A stretch of DNA of 47,480 nucleotides from an uncultured Bacteroidota bacterium (GCA_902609095.1 CACLQQ010000011.1:1-47480); one strand, 5' to 3'. Counted from the first letter of the stretch, positions 1 through 9,480 are shown. Numbers and translations: made by a program. The notes: generated by a model from the letters alone, not told the origin.

Positions 1-147
1 GTTTACGGGGTTCTATTTATCTTAAATACAGCTTAATATAGTTACATATCTAATGAATCTCCCTATAAAGGGCTTAATAAAAAAGCGCTTGTCAAATTTA
101 GCCCCACTAGAAAATTTGACGCAAACTACAACGTACTTTGTACAGAC

Positions 148-849
148 CTAATTAAACTTCGTTCTGATATAGTCATATAGTTCATAGTCGTAGCTATTGA
201 GATCTGCCAGCTTATTCAGGTCAGCCTCAGAAATCCCCAATCGCGAGATGAGCCCACTCTTATCAACGCTACTCTTATTTTTAACTTTGAACTTGCTCCG
301 CGGCAATCCTGTAACCTCACAGATTGACTTGATGTCCTGATTATAGTTTTCGACAGAAGCGATATAGGCGAATTCATCAACATTTTTCTTTGCCGTCTCA
401 ATCATATCTGGTCTCGCATGTACAGTAGTTTCATGTCCAGAAAAAAGCTTGCACATCAAGTTGTGCTGATGGAAGTTCGGCTTAAGAATATTTTGAAAGG
501 TAACCTCATCATTTTTTAACTTCTCATGCATATTATGATCTTTAAAGTCATACCTGACATATGAGTAAAATGACAAGAATCTATTTACTGGATCCCTGAC
601 AATAGAAATTGATCTTAGTGGTCCGAAAAAATCAACAATAGGTGTATACGGCACGTGCCCATAGATATATTTGAACCGCCCGCCCTTATTGCGATTTATT
701 CGTTCCAGAATTTCGATTAGAGGATCTGACTTACCAGTTCTATAAATCGTTGCAAGATCCCTATGCGTAAACTCTGATTCGATCAAAGATCTGAGGCTTG
801 TTCCTCCCGCCTTGGGGACATGTAAGAAGAATACCGGTCTCTTTTTCAA
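148..849 (-). CDS. Sulfotransferase family protein
   Basis: This 233-residue protein is probably a cytoplasmic or membrane-associated PAPS-dependent sulfotransferase that transfers sulfate to a carbohydrate. The 5'-phosphosulfate loop is seen as VPKAGGTS (residues 11-18) after a hydrophobic strand, and the 3'-phosphate-binding segment as SIVRDPVNRF (82-91), which is the family order and spacing. YGHVPY lies at about 63-68. The length is normal for the Sulfotransfer_2 type found in polysaccharide loci. The gene lies 5 bp downstream of a second sulfotransferase on the same strand, so the two are probably cotranscribed. The acceptor cannot be read from the sequence. A surface polysaccharide is likely because a sugar-nucleotide operon lies about 9 kb away. 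Confidence 0.85.
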   Translation of the reverse strand: MKKRPVFFLHVPKAGGTSLRSLIESEFTHRDLATIYRTGKSDPLIEILERINRNKGGRFKYIYGHVPYTPIVDFFGPLRSISIVRDPVNRFLSFYSYVRYDFKDHNMHEKLKNDEVTFQNILKPNFHQHNLMCKLFSGHETTVHARPDMIETAKKNVDEFAYIASVENYNQDIKSICEVTGLPRSKFKVKNKSSVDKSGLISRLGISEADLNKLADLNSYDYELYDYIRTKFN

Positions 850-854
850 TTGGT

Positions 855-1823
855 CTATTTAAACAATGATAATTTAAAATCATAATTGAGAGATATACGT
901 AATACCTGTCCGAATTTCGAGTGAACTTTATAGTAACTCACTTTTTCCGTGATAACTGCCTTCTTATTCAAATTACCATTAAAGCCGTCTCCAAAATTGA
1001 GATTGATCCAGATTTCCTTTTGGCTATTCGTACCAGCTGACTTTTTAGGCTCTATTTTAAAATATACATTTTTGATTTTTGATTTTAGCAACCTTATGTG
1101 GACGTGACCCTTTTCTCCGTAAGTAACCCCCTCTCGCTTAAACTCAACAGACCCATCACTATTATTAGTAATTACACCATTAATCAATCTGTATTTATAA
1201 TCCGCTCCTGGCTTGAGGACATCGAGATCAGATAAATCTTCTTCCGTAACCTCTACAAAATCAAACTGCTCTTTAGAAATATTCTTATAGCCAGTAGTTG
1301 GGTCAATGAATTGTATGCAATTCTTCAGGACCTTATCAGACATTTCATAACCAACGAAAGTTGCCAAATCAATGACATGTTGTTTAGAATCACTGACAAG
1401 GTCCTCGTATGAGACAAAATATACATCGCCCTTGAACTTATCAATAAACCTGTGAATTTTACCGTAGTAATCGTTGGTTACCTTCAAAGCTGTTAAGATC
1501 TTTGCGTCAGACCTCCTCACCTGGGAGTACGCCACATTAAGTTGATTGCGATAAACCAAAATTATCTGCGGATTCCTCACCTCTTCTATAATCTGATCCA
1601 GATGAAAGATGATATGGGGCATTTTCCATCCCCATACTTTATATTTCTCATTCCGATCTCTGATGGTATGTCTGAGCTCTTTTATGTCCATGGTAAGAAA
1701 CTTGGGATCTTCGTGATTATGTCCTAATCCATCACCCATAAATATCTCCATTTCTCGTAATAAGCCTGACACTAGTGAAGTGCCACCTCGTGGTGCACCC
1801 AACACGATAAACGTTTTTTCCAT
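855..1823 (-). CDS. Sulfotransferase with C-terminal extension
   Basis: This protein has 322 residues. The P-loop-like GAPRGGTS (9-16) opens the protein and IILVYRNQLNVAYSQ (87-101) matches the 3'-phosphate-binding region, so a PAPS-dependent sulfotransferase fold fills roughly residues 1-200. From about residue 205 to the end there is an extra beta-rich segment without a recognisable motif, which may bind the glycan acceptor (inference). The ATG is followed directly by the catalytic strand, so the start is sound. It is the upstream partner of the shorter sulfotransferase (5 bp gap). Just upstream is a dead methyltransferase gene on the same strand, so the original transcript may have carried three glycan-modifying enzymes. 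Confidence 0.8.
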   Translation of the reverse strand: MEKTFIVLGAPRGGTSLVSGLLREMEIFMGDGLGHNHEDPKFLTMDIKELRHTIRDRNEKYKVWGWKMPHIIFHLDQIIEEVRNPQIILVYRNQLNVAYSQVRRSDAKILTALKVTNDYYGKIHRFIDKFKGDVYFVSYEDLVSDSKQHVIDLATFVGYEMSDKVLKNCIQFIDPTTGYKNISKEQFDFVEVTEEDLSDLDVLKPGADYKYRLINGVITNNSDGSVEFKREGVTYGEKGHVHIRLLKSKIKNVYFKIEPKKSAGTNSQKEIWINLNFGDGFNGNLNKKAVITEKVSYYKVHSKFGQVLRISLNYDFKLSLFK

Positions 1824-1845
1824 TAGATATTTATCTATTTACAAA

Positions 1846-2741
1846 TTACTTTTTTATCAACGCATAAGTATCTTGCTGTCCTCGATTTCCGCCTGCTATT
1901 CTATAGCTTAAACTCCACTTATTCAACAAATGTTTGACTATCCACTCTACTGTGAGTCCCGCCTCTCCCCAAAATTTTGTATGCAACTCTCTATTCCCAC
2001 TATTCTTGAATGACGGACGAAAATAATGACCATTGCTCAGTAAGTTCATATGCTTTCTTATCTATAGGCATTATTGTCAACGCCTGTAGTTCTCAGCTTG
2101 TTTCTTAACCTATAAAAACTAAGGGCAGTAAATATAAAAACTCTCCTGATTTTATAATACGGTGCAGTTCATGAAACCACAATATAGCCTCCTCTTCACG
2201 AAGATGAGATAAAACAGATATCGAGTATGCACCATCATAATTACTACTCTCAACATCTAACTCAGGAAGCTGTGGTGAAGCAAAAAACTTACAATCCTTA
2301 ATATACTCCGATGCCCATTTAATGGTGGATTATTTAAGTCACACCCCACATAATTTGCATCAGATCTATATAATTTCATGGACTTGACTGTTCATCCACC
2401 AATACATCCAAAGTCTAAATATGCGCCACCTTTCTTAAAAGTGATTTTTGATTTATTCAGAATTGACAAGATCTCGTTCATTCATTAAAAATCAAAGAAG
2501 ACTCCACTCTTTCTACCTACCCAATGAATACTCTAATAAGCAGCGTATTACTAATACTAATCAGATTACCATTGTTGTCCTCACATCTGAGTACAAATCC
2601 CTTTAATATTTCCGTGTAGTTAAGCCTACTATTATAATCCGGAGCAGTACCAATACAATCATTATAAATCTTATGCGTACCTAACTGATCATCGCGCACT
2701 CTATCATTGTAGAAATCAAATAGCTTTTTAGATTTTGTCAT
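1846..2741 (-). pseudogene. Decayed class I SAM-dependent methyltransferase
   Basis: Several frames carry consecutive pieces of one methyltransferase. The N-terminal piece (2517-2741) begins MTKSKKLFDFYNDRV. The SAM-binding strand YLDFGCIGG follows near 2400, then an in-frame TGA (2392-2394) where an Arg is expected, then YVGCDLNN. After a frameshift near 2325 comes ASEYIKDCKFFASPQLPELD with the core NYDGAYSISVLSHL and LHRIIKSG. A further frameshift near 2125 precedes the C-terminal piece (1846-2049), LHTKFWGEAGLTVEWIV. At least four lesions are visible, so no full product is possible. The order and spacing match a small-molecule or glycan methyltransferase of about 290 residues. It lies 22 bp upstream of the sulfotransferases, on the same strand. 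Confidence 0.75.
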
Positions 2742-3234
2742 TTACAGTTACGTTCAAATATATTTCGCATCCTTATCTAAGTCGCACCTCGCCTAAAAAC
2801 TTCTCAATTAAAAAGCAAGGTAAGGACGAAAAAATTATTGACAAGAGCAAAAACAATAAAGAATAGACCGTTGAAACTTCAACCTTATAATATTGCACAA
2901 TCCTCAATATTGGCATATGAAATAAATACAGACAACAGACTGAAACTTGTTGCTCCGAGGAATCTTAACAGCTTAAGTTCAAAAATTCATTTCACAATCC
3001 CCCTTACTCTTAAGCGTTACGACAAGCAGACCACTCCATAGGGTTCAATAGACAAAGTAATTTTCTGGTCTTGCCAAATCATGGGTAAGTCTGAAAAAAT
3101 ACTACCGATTCTATCCATCATCTTACTCATCGACCTTCCAGCTTATGCCCACAAATGTACACATCCATTGGATCAATAAAGACCATACATTGAATCTCTA
3201 TAGGAAACTATGAAGAATTGGAGACTACAACCAA
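2742..3234 (-). other. Gene-free stretch with a possible membrane-protein remnant
   Basis: No intact gene is visible. On the minus strand around 2830-2980 a hydrophobic reading frame (LRFLGATSFSLLSVFISYAN, then GLFFIVFALVNN) is interrupted by stops. It resembles the end of a polytopic membrane protein such as a flippase, but it is too short to assign. The short plus-strand frame at 2838-3041 shows no coding signature. Confidence 0.25.
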
Positions 3235-3267
3235 AAAAAGCTTACCATTTTAGAGGTAAGCTTTTTT
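3235..3267 (-). terminator. Intrinsic terminator, bidirectional
   Basis: There is a 12-bp perfect inverted repeat, aaaaagcttacc / ggtaagcttttt, with an 8-nt loop and a T run on each strand. It lies 22 bp beyond the stop codon of the minus-strand S74 gene and is the clearest terminator in this half of the window. Confidence 0.85.
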
Positions 3268-3288
3268 GTACATATCTTTAACTGATGG

Positions 3289-4323
3289 TTATCTCATTTT
3301 TACCATTTTCTTGTTACTAATTATAGCACCGTCAACCTCCAGAGAATAAGTGTAAGTTCCTGATGGTAACTCATCAGCAGAAATATTTAACTGTCCAGCA
3401 CCACTCTGTAAAGATATAGTTTTGATTAACTGACCAGTCAAATTGTAAAATTTCATCTTTGCGGAAGAAGCATTGTCAGCTACAGTGTAAGAAATAACTG
3501 TACCTTCGTTGTAAGGATTAGGACTATTTTGTCCTAATGTGCTTTGAGCAGCATCAACTAAATCTACATTGTCTATTGTATTATTCTCTACTGAACCAAT
3601 TACTTCTTGTAGATCGGCAACTTGTACTTGAAGATCTTCTATTATTTTTTGCTGCTCCTGAATGGCATTGATTAATAAGTACTTAATCTCACTATCATGA
3701 ATAGCTAAAAACTCCTCCTCAACATTGCTCTTAATATCATCAAACTCATTTTTTATGTGAGTGAACTTACTTACCATATAAGGCACAGTTTTTTGAAGCT
3801 CTTGAGCTATTAAACCGATATGTTCTCTATCGTTAAAAGTACCACCTTTACCATTGTAAGTATATGAAACTGGTCTCAAATCCATTACTTGTTCTAATCC
3901 TGATTTAAAAGTTTTAATGTTGCTCTTAAGTCTCTTGTCAGATGTTAACATTATACCATTAGCCGTAACATCTCCTGCCACCGTAAGGTTTTTGGTGCCA
4001 TTGCGCAATCTCATAGCCACTCCAGCACCAAATCTCCATACTATGTCCGAACCCGTTTTTTGTCTGAACTGTAGCAATCCACTATTATTCAAATATCCCA
4101 TAGCACCCATTGTACCATTTGGATCTTTGTAAACGAATTGAGAGTTTCCTTGAACTTTGGTTGTTTCTAAGAAGATAGTTCCTGCAATACCTTTAACATG
4201 CATAATTTGTTGTGGATTAGGCTCACCTATTCCCACATAACCATTTGAGGCGACTTTAAGTGCCTGCCCCATCATCATTCCGGCGAACATCATAAAACTT
4301 AGTAAAAGAATAAAATTTTTCAT
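3289..4323 (-). CDS. Secreted S74 (tail-fibre chaperone) protein with T9SS type-A sorting domain
   Basis: The start chosen is MKNFILLLSF, 30 codons inside the longest frame, because it begins a clean signal peptide (1-20, ending MMMGQ). Residues about 28-45 (VGIGEPNPQQIMHVKG) are typical of phage-tail-like bacteroidetal surface proteins. Residues 128-225 form a peptidase S74/endosialidase-type intramolecular chaperone, with SDKRLKSNI (128-136) and IGLIAQEL (169-176). A coiled coil (about 215-245) follows, then a type IX secretion type-A C-terminal domain (262-344: LGQNSPNPYNEGT ... SGTYTYSL ... KKMVKMR). At 344 residues the gene looks intact, has its own terminator, and is probably monocistronic. 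The product is likely a trimeric surface fibre. A broken paralogue lies at 45929-46942. Confidence 0.85.
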   Translation of the reverse strand: MKNFILLLSFMMFAGMMMGQALKVASNGYVGIGEPNPQQIMHVKGIAGTIFLETTKVQGNSQFVYKDPNGTMGAMGYLNNSGLLQFRQKTGSDIVWRFGAGVAMRLRNGTKNLTVAGDVTANGIMLTSDKRLKSNIKTFKSGLEQVMDLRPVSYTYNGKGGTFNDREHIGLIAQELQKTVPYMVSKFTHIKNEFDDIKSNVEEEFLAIHDSEIKYLLINAIQEQQKIIEDLQVQVADLQEVIGSVENNTIDNVDLVDAAQSTLGQNSPNPYNEGTVISYTVADNASSAKMKFYNLTGQLIKTISLQSGAGQLNISADELPSGTYTYSLEVDGAIISNKKMVKMR

Positions 4324-4806
4324 TTGTAATTTTTTTAAACTAATCTTTAAAAGAATCAACAAATGGGATTTCTCATTATTTCTCACATCGAGAACGAATG
4401 ATAGAAACCACATTATATCGTTTCCTCATAAAAAGCTCGAAAGCAGGAGAAGAAGATGCGAGACTTAGCATATTAATTCTATCTCGAAGAAGTAAAGTAA
4501 ATCCTGAGACTCAGACCGTCTCCTACTACTTCCTACTTTCTAAAAGTTAATAATTAATTGTCAACATAAAATGTAAGAAGACTTTCTCCTTACTATTATA
4601 AAATAAAGGTAATTTGAAAATTATCCTATCCCCACTTTTAGGGATTTTAATATTTTTTGACATTAGCCCGCTAAAGCGGTTCCTTCATTCAAATGTCTCC
4701 TATACATTTGCCCTTTGGGATCATTCACTCATCCACTTGAAGAGATTTGTTAATTTTTCCGTTAGTCCGAATTGTGGGAGGACTATCGGCAGATAGGTTC
4801 TCTCAT

Positions 4807-4840
4807 TTGAAGGTCGTTTAGACCTTCACCCTAAAGGGAA
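4807..4840 (+). repeat. 34-bp imperfect direct repeat, copy 1
   Basis: The segment starting tttgaaggtcgtttagacc and ending ccctaaaggga recurs at 5037-5070 with three differences. The first half can form a perfect 7-bp hairpin (gaaggtc/gaccttc). It is a dispersed intergenic repeat of unknown origin. Confidence 0.6.
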
Positions 4841-5036
4841 GCAAACCCGCTCACTTCGTGGTTCAATGGTTTGATTATTTTAACATCATCAACTTGGCCA
4901 AGATCGTTCGCTCATCAAAAAATCATTTTTAATAGGGTTTGGTGACCTTACCCACCTGCCTCGCTATTTATTATCTTAAAAGTCCTTTGACTTTCAATAC
5001 TGAGTAGATGACTCCCATCCACTTCATGGTTCACTC

Positions 5037-5070
5037 TTTGAAGTTCATTTAGACCTCCACCCTAAAGGGA
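5037..5070 (+). repeat. 34-bp imperfect direct repeat, copy 2
   Basis: This is the partner of the repeat at 4807-4840 (about 31 of 34 positions alike by eye). Both copies are followed by unrelated sequence, so this is a short dispersed element and not a tandem array. Confidence 0.6.
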
Positions 5071-5858
5071 TCATTTGCTAATGAGTTTCGATAAATAAAC
5101 CATTTTTGATTCATCACGATAACATCACACACCGCTTCTATGAACATGAACTGCTGAACGGCACCACATATACTTACTTCCTAACTTTCGACGGTAAGGT
5201 TTTATTCCTCTAATCACTGCCGTCCTACATTGCAGCCCACCTACTGGGATGTTTTTGACTCCACTTTTTCATGACCACTCCCTCGTTAGACGTGCTCCTC
5301 TTTTAGGTTCATTCATTTGTTTACTTTCAACAACTCAGTTTAAGCAATTTATGAGTAACTGATCTAATGGAAAACCATAATTCTATAAACGTCGAGAATT
5401 TAATCAATAAGTGTCCAAATTTTAGTAATTTATGATTACAAGATAAAAGAGTTGTTCTAAAAGTATAGTGATATTGCGGGCTGACTTGTTCATCCTGTTC
5501 ACACTCATCATATACTATGACCTGATACACTCTTGTTAACTAAGTCATCACTTTTTTGGTAGTTGTATGCAACGCTATAATAAGCCAAGATTCTTAAAAC
5601 TTTTTGGATTACTTACTTCGTTAACGTAAGCTTTATAATCTTACAGCTCCATTCTTTGAAAAGCCAAATTTTGACCGACAAGATAAGTAACACTAAACGA
5701 TAATAATGGTCAACTCCATTACTGCACTCAATCTAACTGTTCACGCTTGTTCCCGTTACTACTTTTCTCCTCCAATGATTTCAAAATGGTGAAACTCATC
5801 TTTATGAGTTCCCTTATATTAAGCTTTTGTTCAGCTTATATTTCCTTTATTGATTTGT

Positions 5859-5876
5859 CAAGGATTGGACCAAGAA
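5859..5876 (+). repeat. 18-bp direct repeat, copy 1
   Basis: caaggattggaccaagaa recurs at 6308-6325 with one difference (g for a). Weaker similarity continues for about 20 bp downstream of each copy (an AACTTC/AACATC stretch followed by GTTTTT). Confidence 0.5.
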
Positions 5877-6307
5877 ATGCTCAACTTCAAAGTTTTTCAG
5901 CCCTTGATAGATGAACATATTTCTCTTAGCCTCTTTTCTTCTCTTCCTTTTCCTTTAATAAAAAGACACAAAAATCAAGGTCATTAAAATGCTCATCACT
6001 TTCGCTGCTCCCACCCCCACAGTTTATGACTGATCCACTCGCTGTTCTTAGAATATAATTTTCAAAATCCTAATATTCAACGTCTTGGATACATAATATA
6101 CAAGCTATGTCAATCCTATCCTTCATCTATTTCTTATATCGACAACTTACTCTAAATAAATCGGATTGCCCTTTACTTCCTCTTAAATCGATCTCTCCTC
6201 AAACAATTACCCTTGAGAATCATAATGATAACTACTTTTATATCTATGGTTAACACGTTGAAATATATAGATTTCTATGCCATATGATACCATCATTCTA
6301 TTAATGC

Positions 6308-6325
6308 CAAGGATTGGGCCAAGAA
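6308..6325 (+). repeat. 18-bp direct repeat, copy 2
   Basis: This is the second copy of the 5859-5876 motif (caaggattgggccaagaa). The two copies are about 450 bp apart within the gene desert. Confidence 0.5.
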
Positions 6326-6923
6326 CTGTTAACATCTGTAGTTTTTGACAAATTCCAATTTAGTCTTCCAAACAAATTCTCTTAAAGCCATAAAGCCGTC
6401 CCCGTCTTAATTTTGTGTTTACCCGCTTATTAATAGTGTTAGCTATAATCTTTATTATAAGCTTATTGCAAATATAAGGGACACAAAAAGATTTTGTATT
6501 CCCTAAAAGTGGGTAAATTATTTTCTCGCTGGCATTAATGTATTTTGTAATCCTCTTTTCGGAATCATGCCCTCCGTACCCTAAAGCGACAAATTGATCT
6601 GCTCACCCTCCTCGCCTTTCGGCTGGCAAATCGACAATAATCTATTTGTGTCTAAAAGTGGGATGAACGAAACGCAATCCGTATGAAGTAGGGATTACAG
6701 TTTAAACGACCTTGGGTGGTGTGTCTACCTGCCGTGGCGGGAACCTGTGTTAGCAGCTTAATCGCTATGTCTATTTAAAAACGGAAATCTACTTTAAGGG
6801 GTAAAAAATCAAATACTATAGCGTAGTCAATCATCTATTAGCACTTTTGCAGTCGGCCAAAAGCCCTCTTACGGTCGACATGTTCTTTCATTTTTGAGAT
6901 CAATTATATAGTTAGTGCCGAGC

Positions 6924-7144
6924 AAGCCTGAACGGGTTTATATTTTTATAGAAAAATAATTCGAGGCGAGCCTGAACCCTGAAGGGATGATATGACCAGT
7001 CTATAATCCTTTGACTAAGTATAGGTCCTATCACTTTTTTAAAAAAATAGTAATCAATAAATCCAATAGTATAAGGCTCCCCTCCATGCTTAGCTACCCG
7101 CAAACCCACGATGCTATTGATGCCTCGGGCCTACCTGGTAATGA
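6924..7144 (+). repeat. About 220-bp direct repeat, copy A
   Basis: The block runs from aagcctgaa to cctggtaatga. It contains aattcgaggcgagcctgaa, tatgaccagt, aatccaatag, gctcccctcc and the stretch gcttagctacccgcaaaccc, and it matches 7248-7464 along its whole length with small indels. Short open frames that cross both copies translate similarly only because of the duplication. They lack a start context and any family signature, so they are not annotated as genes. The cctgaa(c)cctgaaggg core is a common type of bacteroidetal intergenic repeat. Confidence 0.75.
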
Positions 7145-7247
7145 GAAATTGAGTATTTAGAATGAAAAATGAAAGATTAGTGGCTGCAGTAATCGGAAAT
7201 GGAAATTGATAATGAAAGATAGTAACGAGTGGTTAGTGGTGAATCAA

Positions 7248-7464
7248 AAGCCTGAAGGGCTAATATTCTTATAGAAAATAATTCGAGGCGAGCCTGAAAC
7301 CTGAAAGGGTAATATGACCAGTTTATAACCCTGTGCCTATGTATTTGCTCGCTCACTTTTTTAAAAAAAGTAATCAAAAAATCCAATAGCATGAGGCTCC
7401 CCTCCGTGCTTAGCTACCCGCAAACCCCCGATGCTATTGATGCCTCGCCCTTCCTGGTAATGAA
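7248..7464 (+). repeat. About 220-bp direct repeat, copy B
   Basis: This is the second copy of the 6924-7144 block, about 100 bp further on. The best-conserved parts are the cgaggcgagcctgaa segment and the last 60 bp, which end in gatgctattgatgcctcg. Divergence between the copies by eye is modest (roughly 15%), so the duplication is not recent. Confidence 0.75.
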
Positions 7465-7598
7465 AGATAGTAGCGAGGGCAGAGTTACAATGAGCGAAAG
7501 GCAATCTCAATTAAACATTAAAATTTTATTTCACGGAAATAGAACTGAATATTAATGACTTCCGAATTATTGAAGGATCTGCCTAATTTATATAGGCT

Positions 7599-7994
7599 TC
7601 AACTTAATACCGCCTTGGTATAATTAGTAAGATCACTTAAATGATTTATTACAATACTCTCAACAATTTCTAAATTCAGCTTTTGGTAATCATAAACAGC
7701 TATATTGCGAAAAAAAATCATTTTCTTTAAGCATTCACATAAGTCAGCAGCTATAACTCTATGTTTGGACAGCACATCGAAGACGACTCTATACTCTTGG
7801 GGAATTCCCCATCTATTGACCCCAATAAGATGTTCTCCAAGATCTATGCTGGCCTGTATCGCACGCTAGATATTAAGTATAATTGAATCTTGATGTCCAT
7901 AATCCGTGGCAAAACTATTTGGATCAGACTCCTCAGTAACTCGTCGAAGACATCGTTCAACTGTGGCTACTTTATTCATAACAACTTCATCCAT
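7599..7994 (-). pseudogene. hepT: HepT-like HEPN toxin, interrupted by in-frame TAG
   Basis: The frame starts at an ATG (7992-7994) that overlaps the end of the upstream mntA-like gene, and it encodes 131 residues. A single TAG follows SIILNI, where the family normally reads NLQRAIQA (CAG to TAG is one transition). After the stop the frame continues RAIQASIDLGEHLI and the HEPN active-site region RNIAVYDYQ, in which the usual His is replaced by Tyr. HepT proteins are RNases neutralised by the MNT partner through AMPylation. Length and overlap with mntA are as in intact pairs. With the stop only 43 residues are made, without the catalytic motif, so the toxin is very probably dead. Confidence 0.8.
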
Positions 7995-8400
7995 GACATA
8001 CAGTCTTATTGCTTCGAATCTGTTTGTAAATTGGTTCATTTAATTCCATTAGGTCTATATATAGCCATATGCACTTTGACTCATATGCGTCAACAATATC
8101 GACATCCGTACAATAAATACTCCTGCCAGATTGAATAACTTGTTTTTGAATAAATGTTGTAATATCCCTAAGATCTACTAAATCAATATCAATAGAAAGT
8201 TGAGATGCAATCCTCTCTTGAATATTCCATCTATGTAGATTATCCAATTCTGACTCTGCTAAAACAGCAATATCTATATCGCTCTTGGCATGAAAGCTAT
8301 TAGTTAGAATACTACCAAAGAGATAGATTGCCGATAGGCCAGTAATCTCTTGTGATGAGATGTGATTGATAATCGGTATGCTATTTTTGATATCAGTCAA
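7987..8400 (-). CDS. mntA: MntA-like minimal nucleotidyltransferase (antitoxin of HEPN/MNT pair)
   Basis: This is an intact 137-residue frame. The nucleotidyltransferase signature is complete: YLFGSILTNSFHAKSDIDIAV (about residues 27-47; a GS followed by DxD) and a third acidic strand, IDIDLVDLRD. MntA enzymes AMPylate the HepT toxin and act as antitoxin. Its stop codon (7987-7989) overlaps the hepT start, as usual in these operons. The partner toxin is broken by a stop codon while this gene is open. Confidence 0.8.
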   Translation of the reverse strand: MTDIKNSIPIINHISSQEITGLSAIYLFGSILTNSFHAKSDIDIAVLAESELDNLHRWNIQERIASQLSIDIDLVDLRDITTFIQKQVIQSGRSIYCTDVDIVDAYESKCIWLYIDLMELNEPIYKQIRSNKTVCHG

Positions 8401-9186
8401 AGTATCTAAACTAATTATAGGAAGTAGTGCAAATTATAGATTAGTAATGTACAAAATAGTTAAAGATCCGTGAGTGAATATTCTAACTGATAATCATGAG
8501 AATATTTCATTTGTGAGTTAATAATGAAGAATCAGAAGTCAGTAGCACTGGAGAGTTTCTATGGCGAATATTACACAAAAAATCTTCATTGTTAACCAAC
8601 CAAAAGGCTAATGGACTGATAATGCTGTAGCAAAAAAAGAATAATTGATAATTGGGAATGAAGCAAACCCTGAAGGGGTGGTACATCTTATTATGGTAGT
8701 ATTTGTGCCGCAGTTTCTGTCAAGCTAGCTCTCTTCGCAAGTTTTAGTGCCTTTAAAGCAACAGATTCCAATAAAACTTGATAATTGAGAATTAAAAATT
8801 CAGCGATAATCCTGTCTGATGAACAACTAAAAGAAAGACTGAAAGGCTGCAATAATTATAGAATAGTTCTGCAGGAAATATTCACAAATCCTGAAAGGAT
8901 GTTACTTTTTAGTAGTTATTAGTTTAGAAGTACAGTAGTCTCCGCAAACCCTGCGCTCTCTGCGAGCTTAGCGCCTATGAAAGAAATATGGACATCCAAT
9001 TACTATATAGATATTCCTATGCGGTAGGATGCTGACAGGTTATTGAGATTAGGGCATTGACATTCTTTATATCAACTGTAGCAAACATCTTATCTTTATC
9101 ATAAGCCGCTCACTTCTGAAAATTTTCATTATAGAAGGCAACGACAGTATGAAATAGTATCAAATGATAAAATAAAAGTCAAACAA
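8401..9186. other. Intergenic region with fragments of common bacterial repeats
   Basis: No gene is seen in 786 bp. Two fragments resemble a widespread intergenic repeat with the theme ctctgcgagcttagcgcct: 8710-8760 (ctctcttcgcaagttttagtgcc) and 8941-8985 (ctctctgcgagcttagcgcc). Copies of the caaaccctgaagggg theme occur at about 8664 and, degenerate, at about 8887. AG-rich stretches of the gataattgagaatt type recur at about 8641, 8778 and later at 10063 and 10860. This is mosaic repeat DNA between two toxin-antitoxin relics. Confidence 0.5.
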
Positions 9187-9480
9187 ATGGATGTATCTCA
9201 ACTATCCTCAAGGATGTTCTGGAATACACCTGTAGAGCATATTGACCCTTGGGTACATCGTGGATGGATCATAGAACGAGCCATGAGATATGGTTCTCTC
9301 TCAGATTGGCACCTATTAAAAAAGTGGTATGACAAAGAAACAATGCGTCAATCAGTGATCAGGTTAAGAGATCTTGATGCTATGAGCATTGCTTATTTGA
9401 GTATAGTTTTGGACATGCCTAAAAAAGAATTTAGATGTTATCCCGAGAGACAGTTACGCCCGAGCTTTTGGCATCGTTAG
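9187..9480 (+). CDS. DUF6922-type protein (AbiEi-like antitoxin partner)
   Basis: This is an intact 97-residue frame. SRMFWNTPVEHID, then GWIIERAMRYGSLSDWHLLK and the end KKEFRCYPER, are characteristic of the short DUF6922 proteins that sit directly upstream of AbiEii nucleotidyltransferases. I infer an antitoxin or regulatory role from that linkage. Its 3' end overlaps the start of the abiEii pseudogene (ATG at 9435) by 46 bp, as in intact systems of this type. No strong promoter is visible upstream. Confidence 0.65.
   Translation: MDVSQLSSRMFWNTPVEHIDPWVHRGWIIERAMRYGSLSDWHLLKKWYDKETMRQSVIRLRDLDAMSIAYLSIVLDMPKKEFRCYPERQLRPSFWHR

Larger units (their letters stand above)
4324..6923. other. 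2.6-kb gene desert with degenerate repeats
   Basis: No protein frame here has a recognisable domain, and the short open frames look random. The stretch holds short imperfect direct repeats (listed separately). It also holds small hairpins such as cccgctaaagcgg (4667-4679), gaaggtcgtttagaccttc (4809-4827) and gttgtatgcaac (5563-5574). The phrase cctaaaagtggg or its complement recurs near 4629, 6500 and 6655. The 9-bp pair tttaccc(gc)/(gt)gggtaaa lies at about 6419 and 6508 and could be remnants of a mobile-element end. I infer old accessory DNA worn beyond recognition rather than a regulatory region. Confidence 0.5.

Noticed and set aside
2838-3041. 67-codon plus-strand frame as a gene
   Set aside because: It has no motif and no ribosome site. 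The opposite strand carries a more plausible, though degenerate, hydrophobic sequence.
4614-4796. 60-codon plus-strand frame at the head of the desert
   Set aside because: The sequence looks random, overlaps short hairpins and repeats, and has no recognisable motif.
6912-7392. Two similar minus-strand open frames (65 and 71 codons) as paralogous genes
   Set aside because: They exist only because the 220-bp repeats A and B are duplicated. There is no start context, family motif or codon signature.
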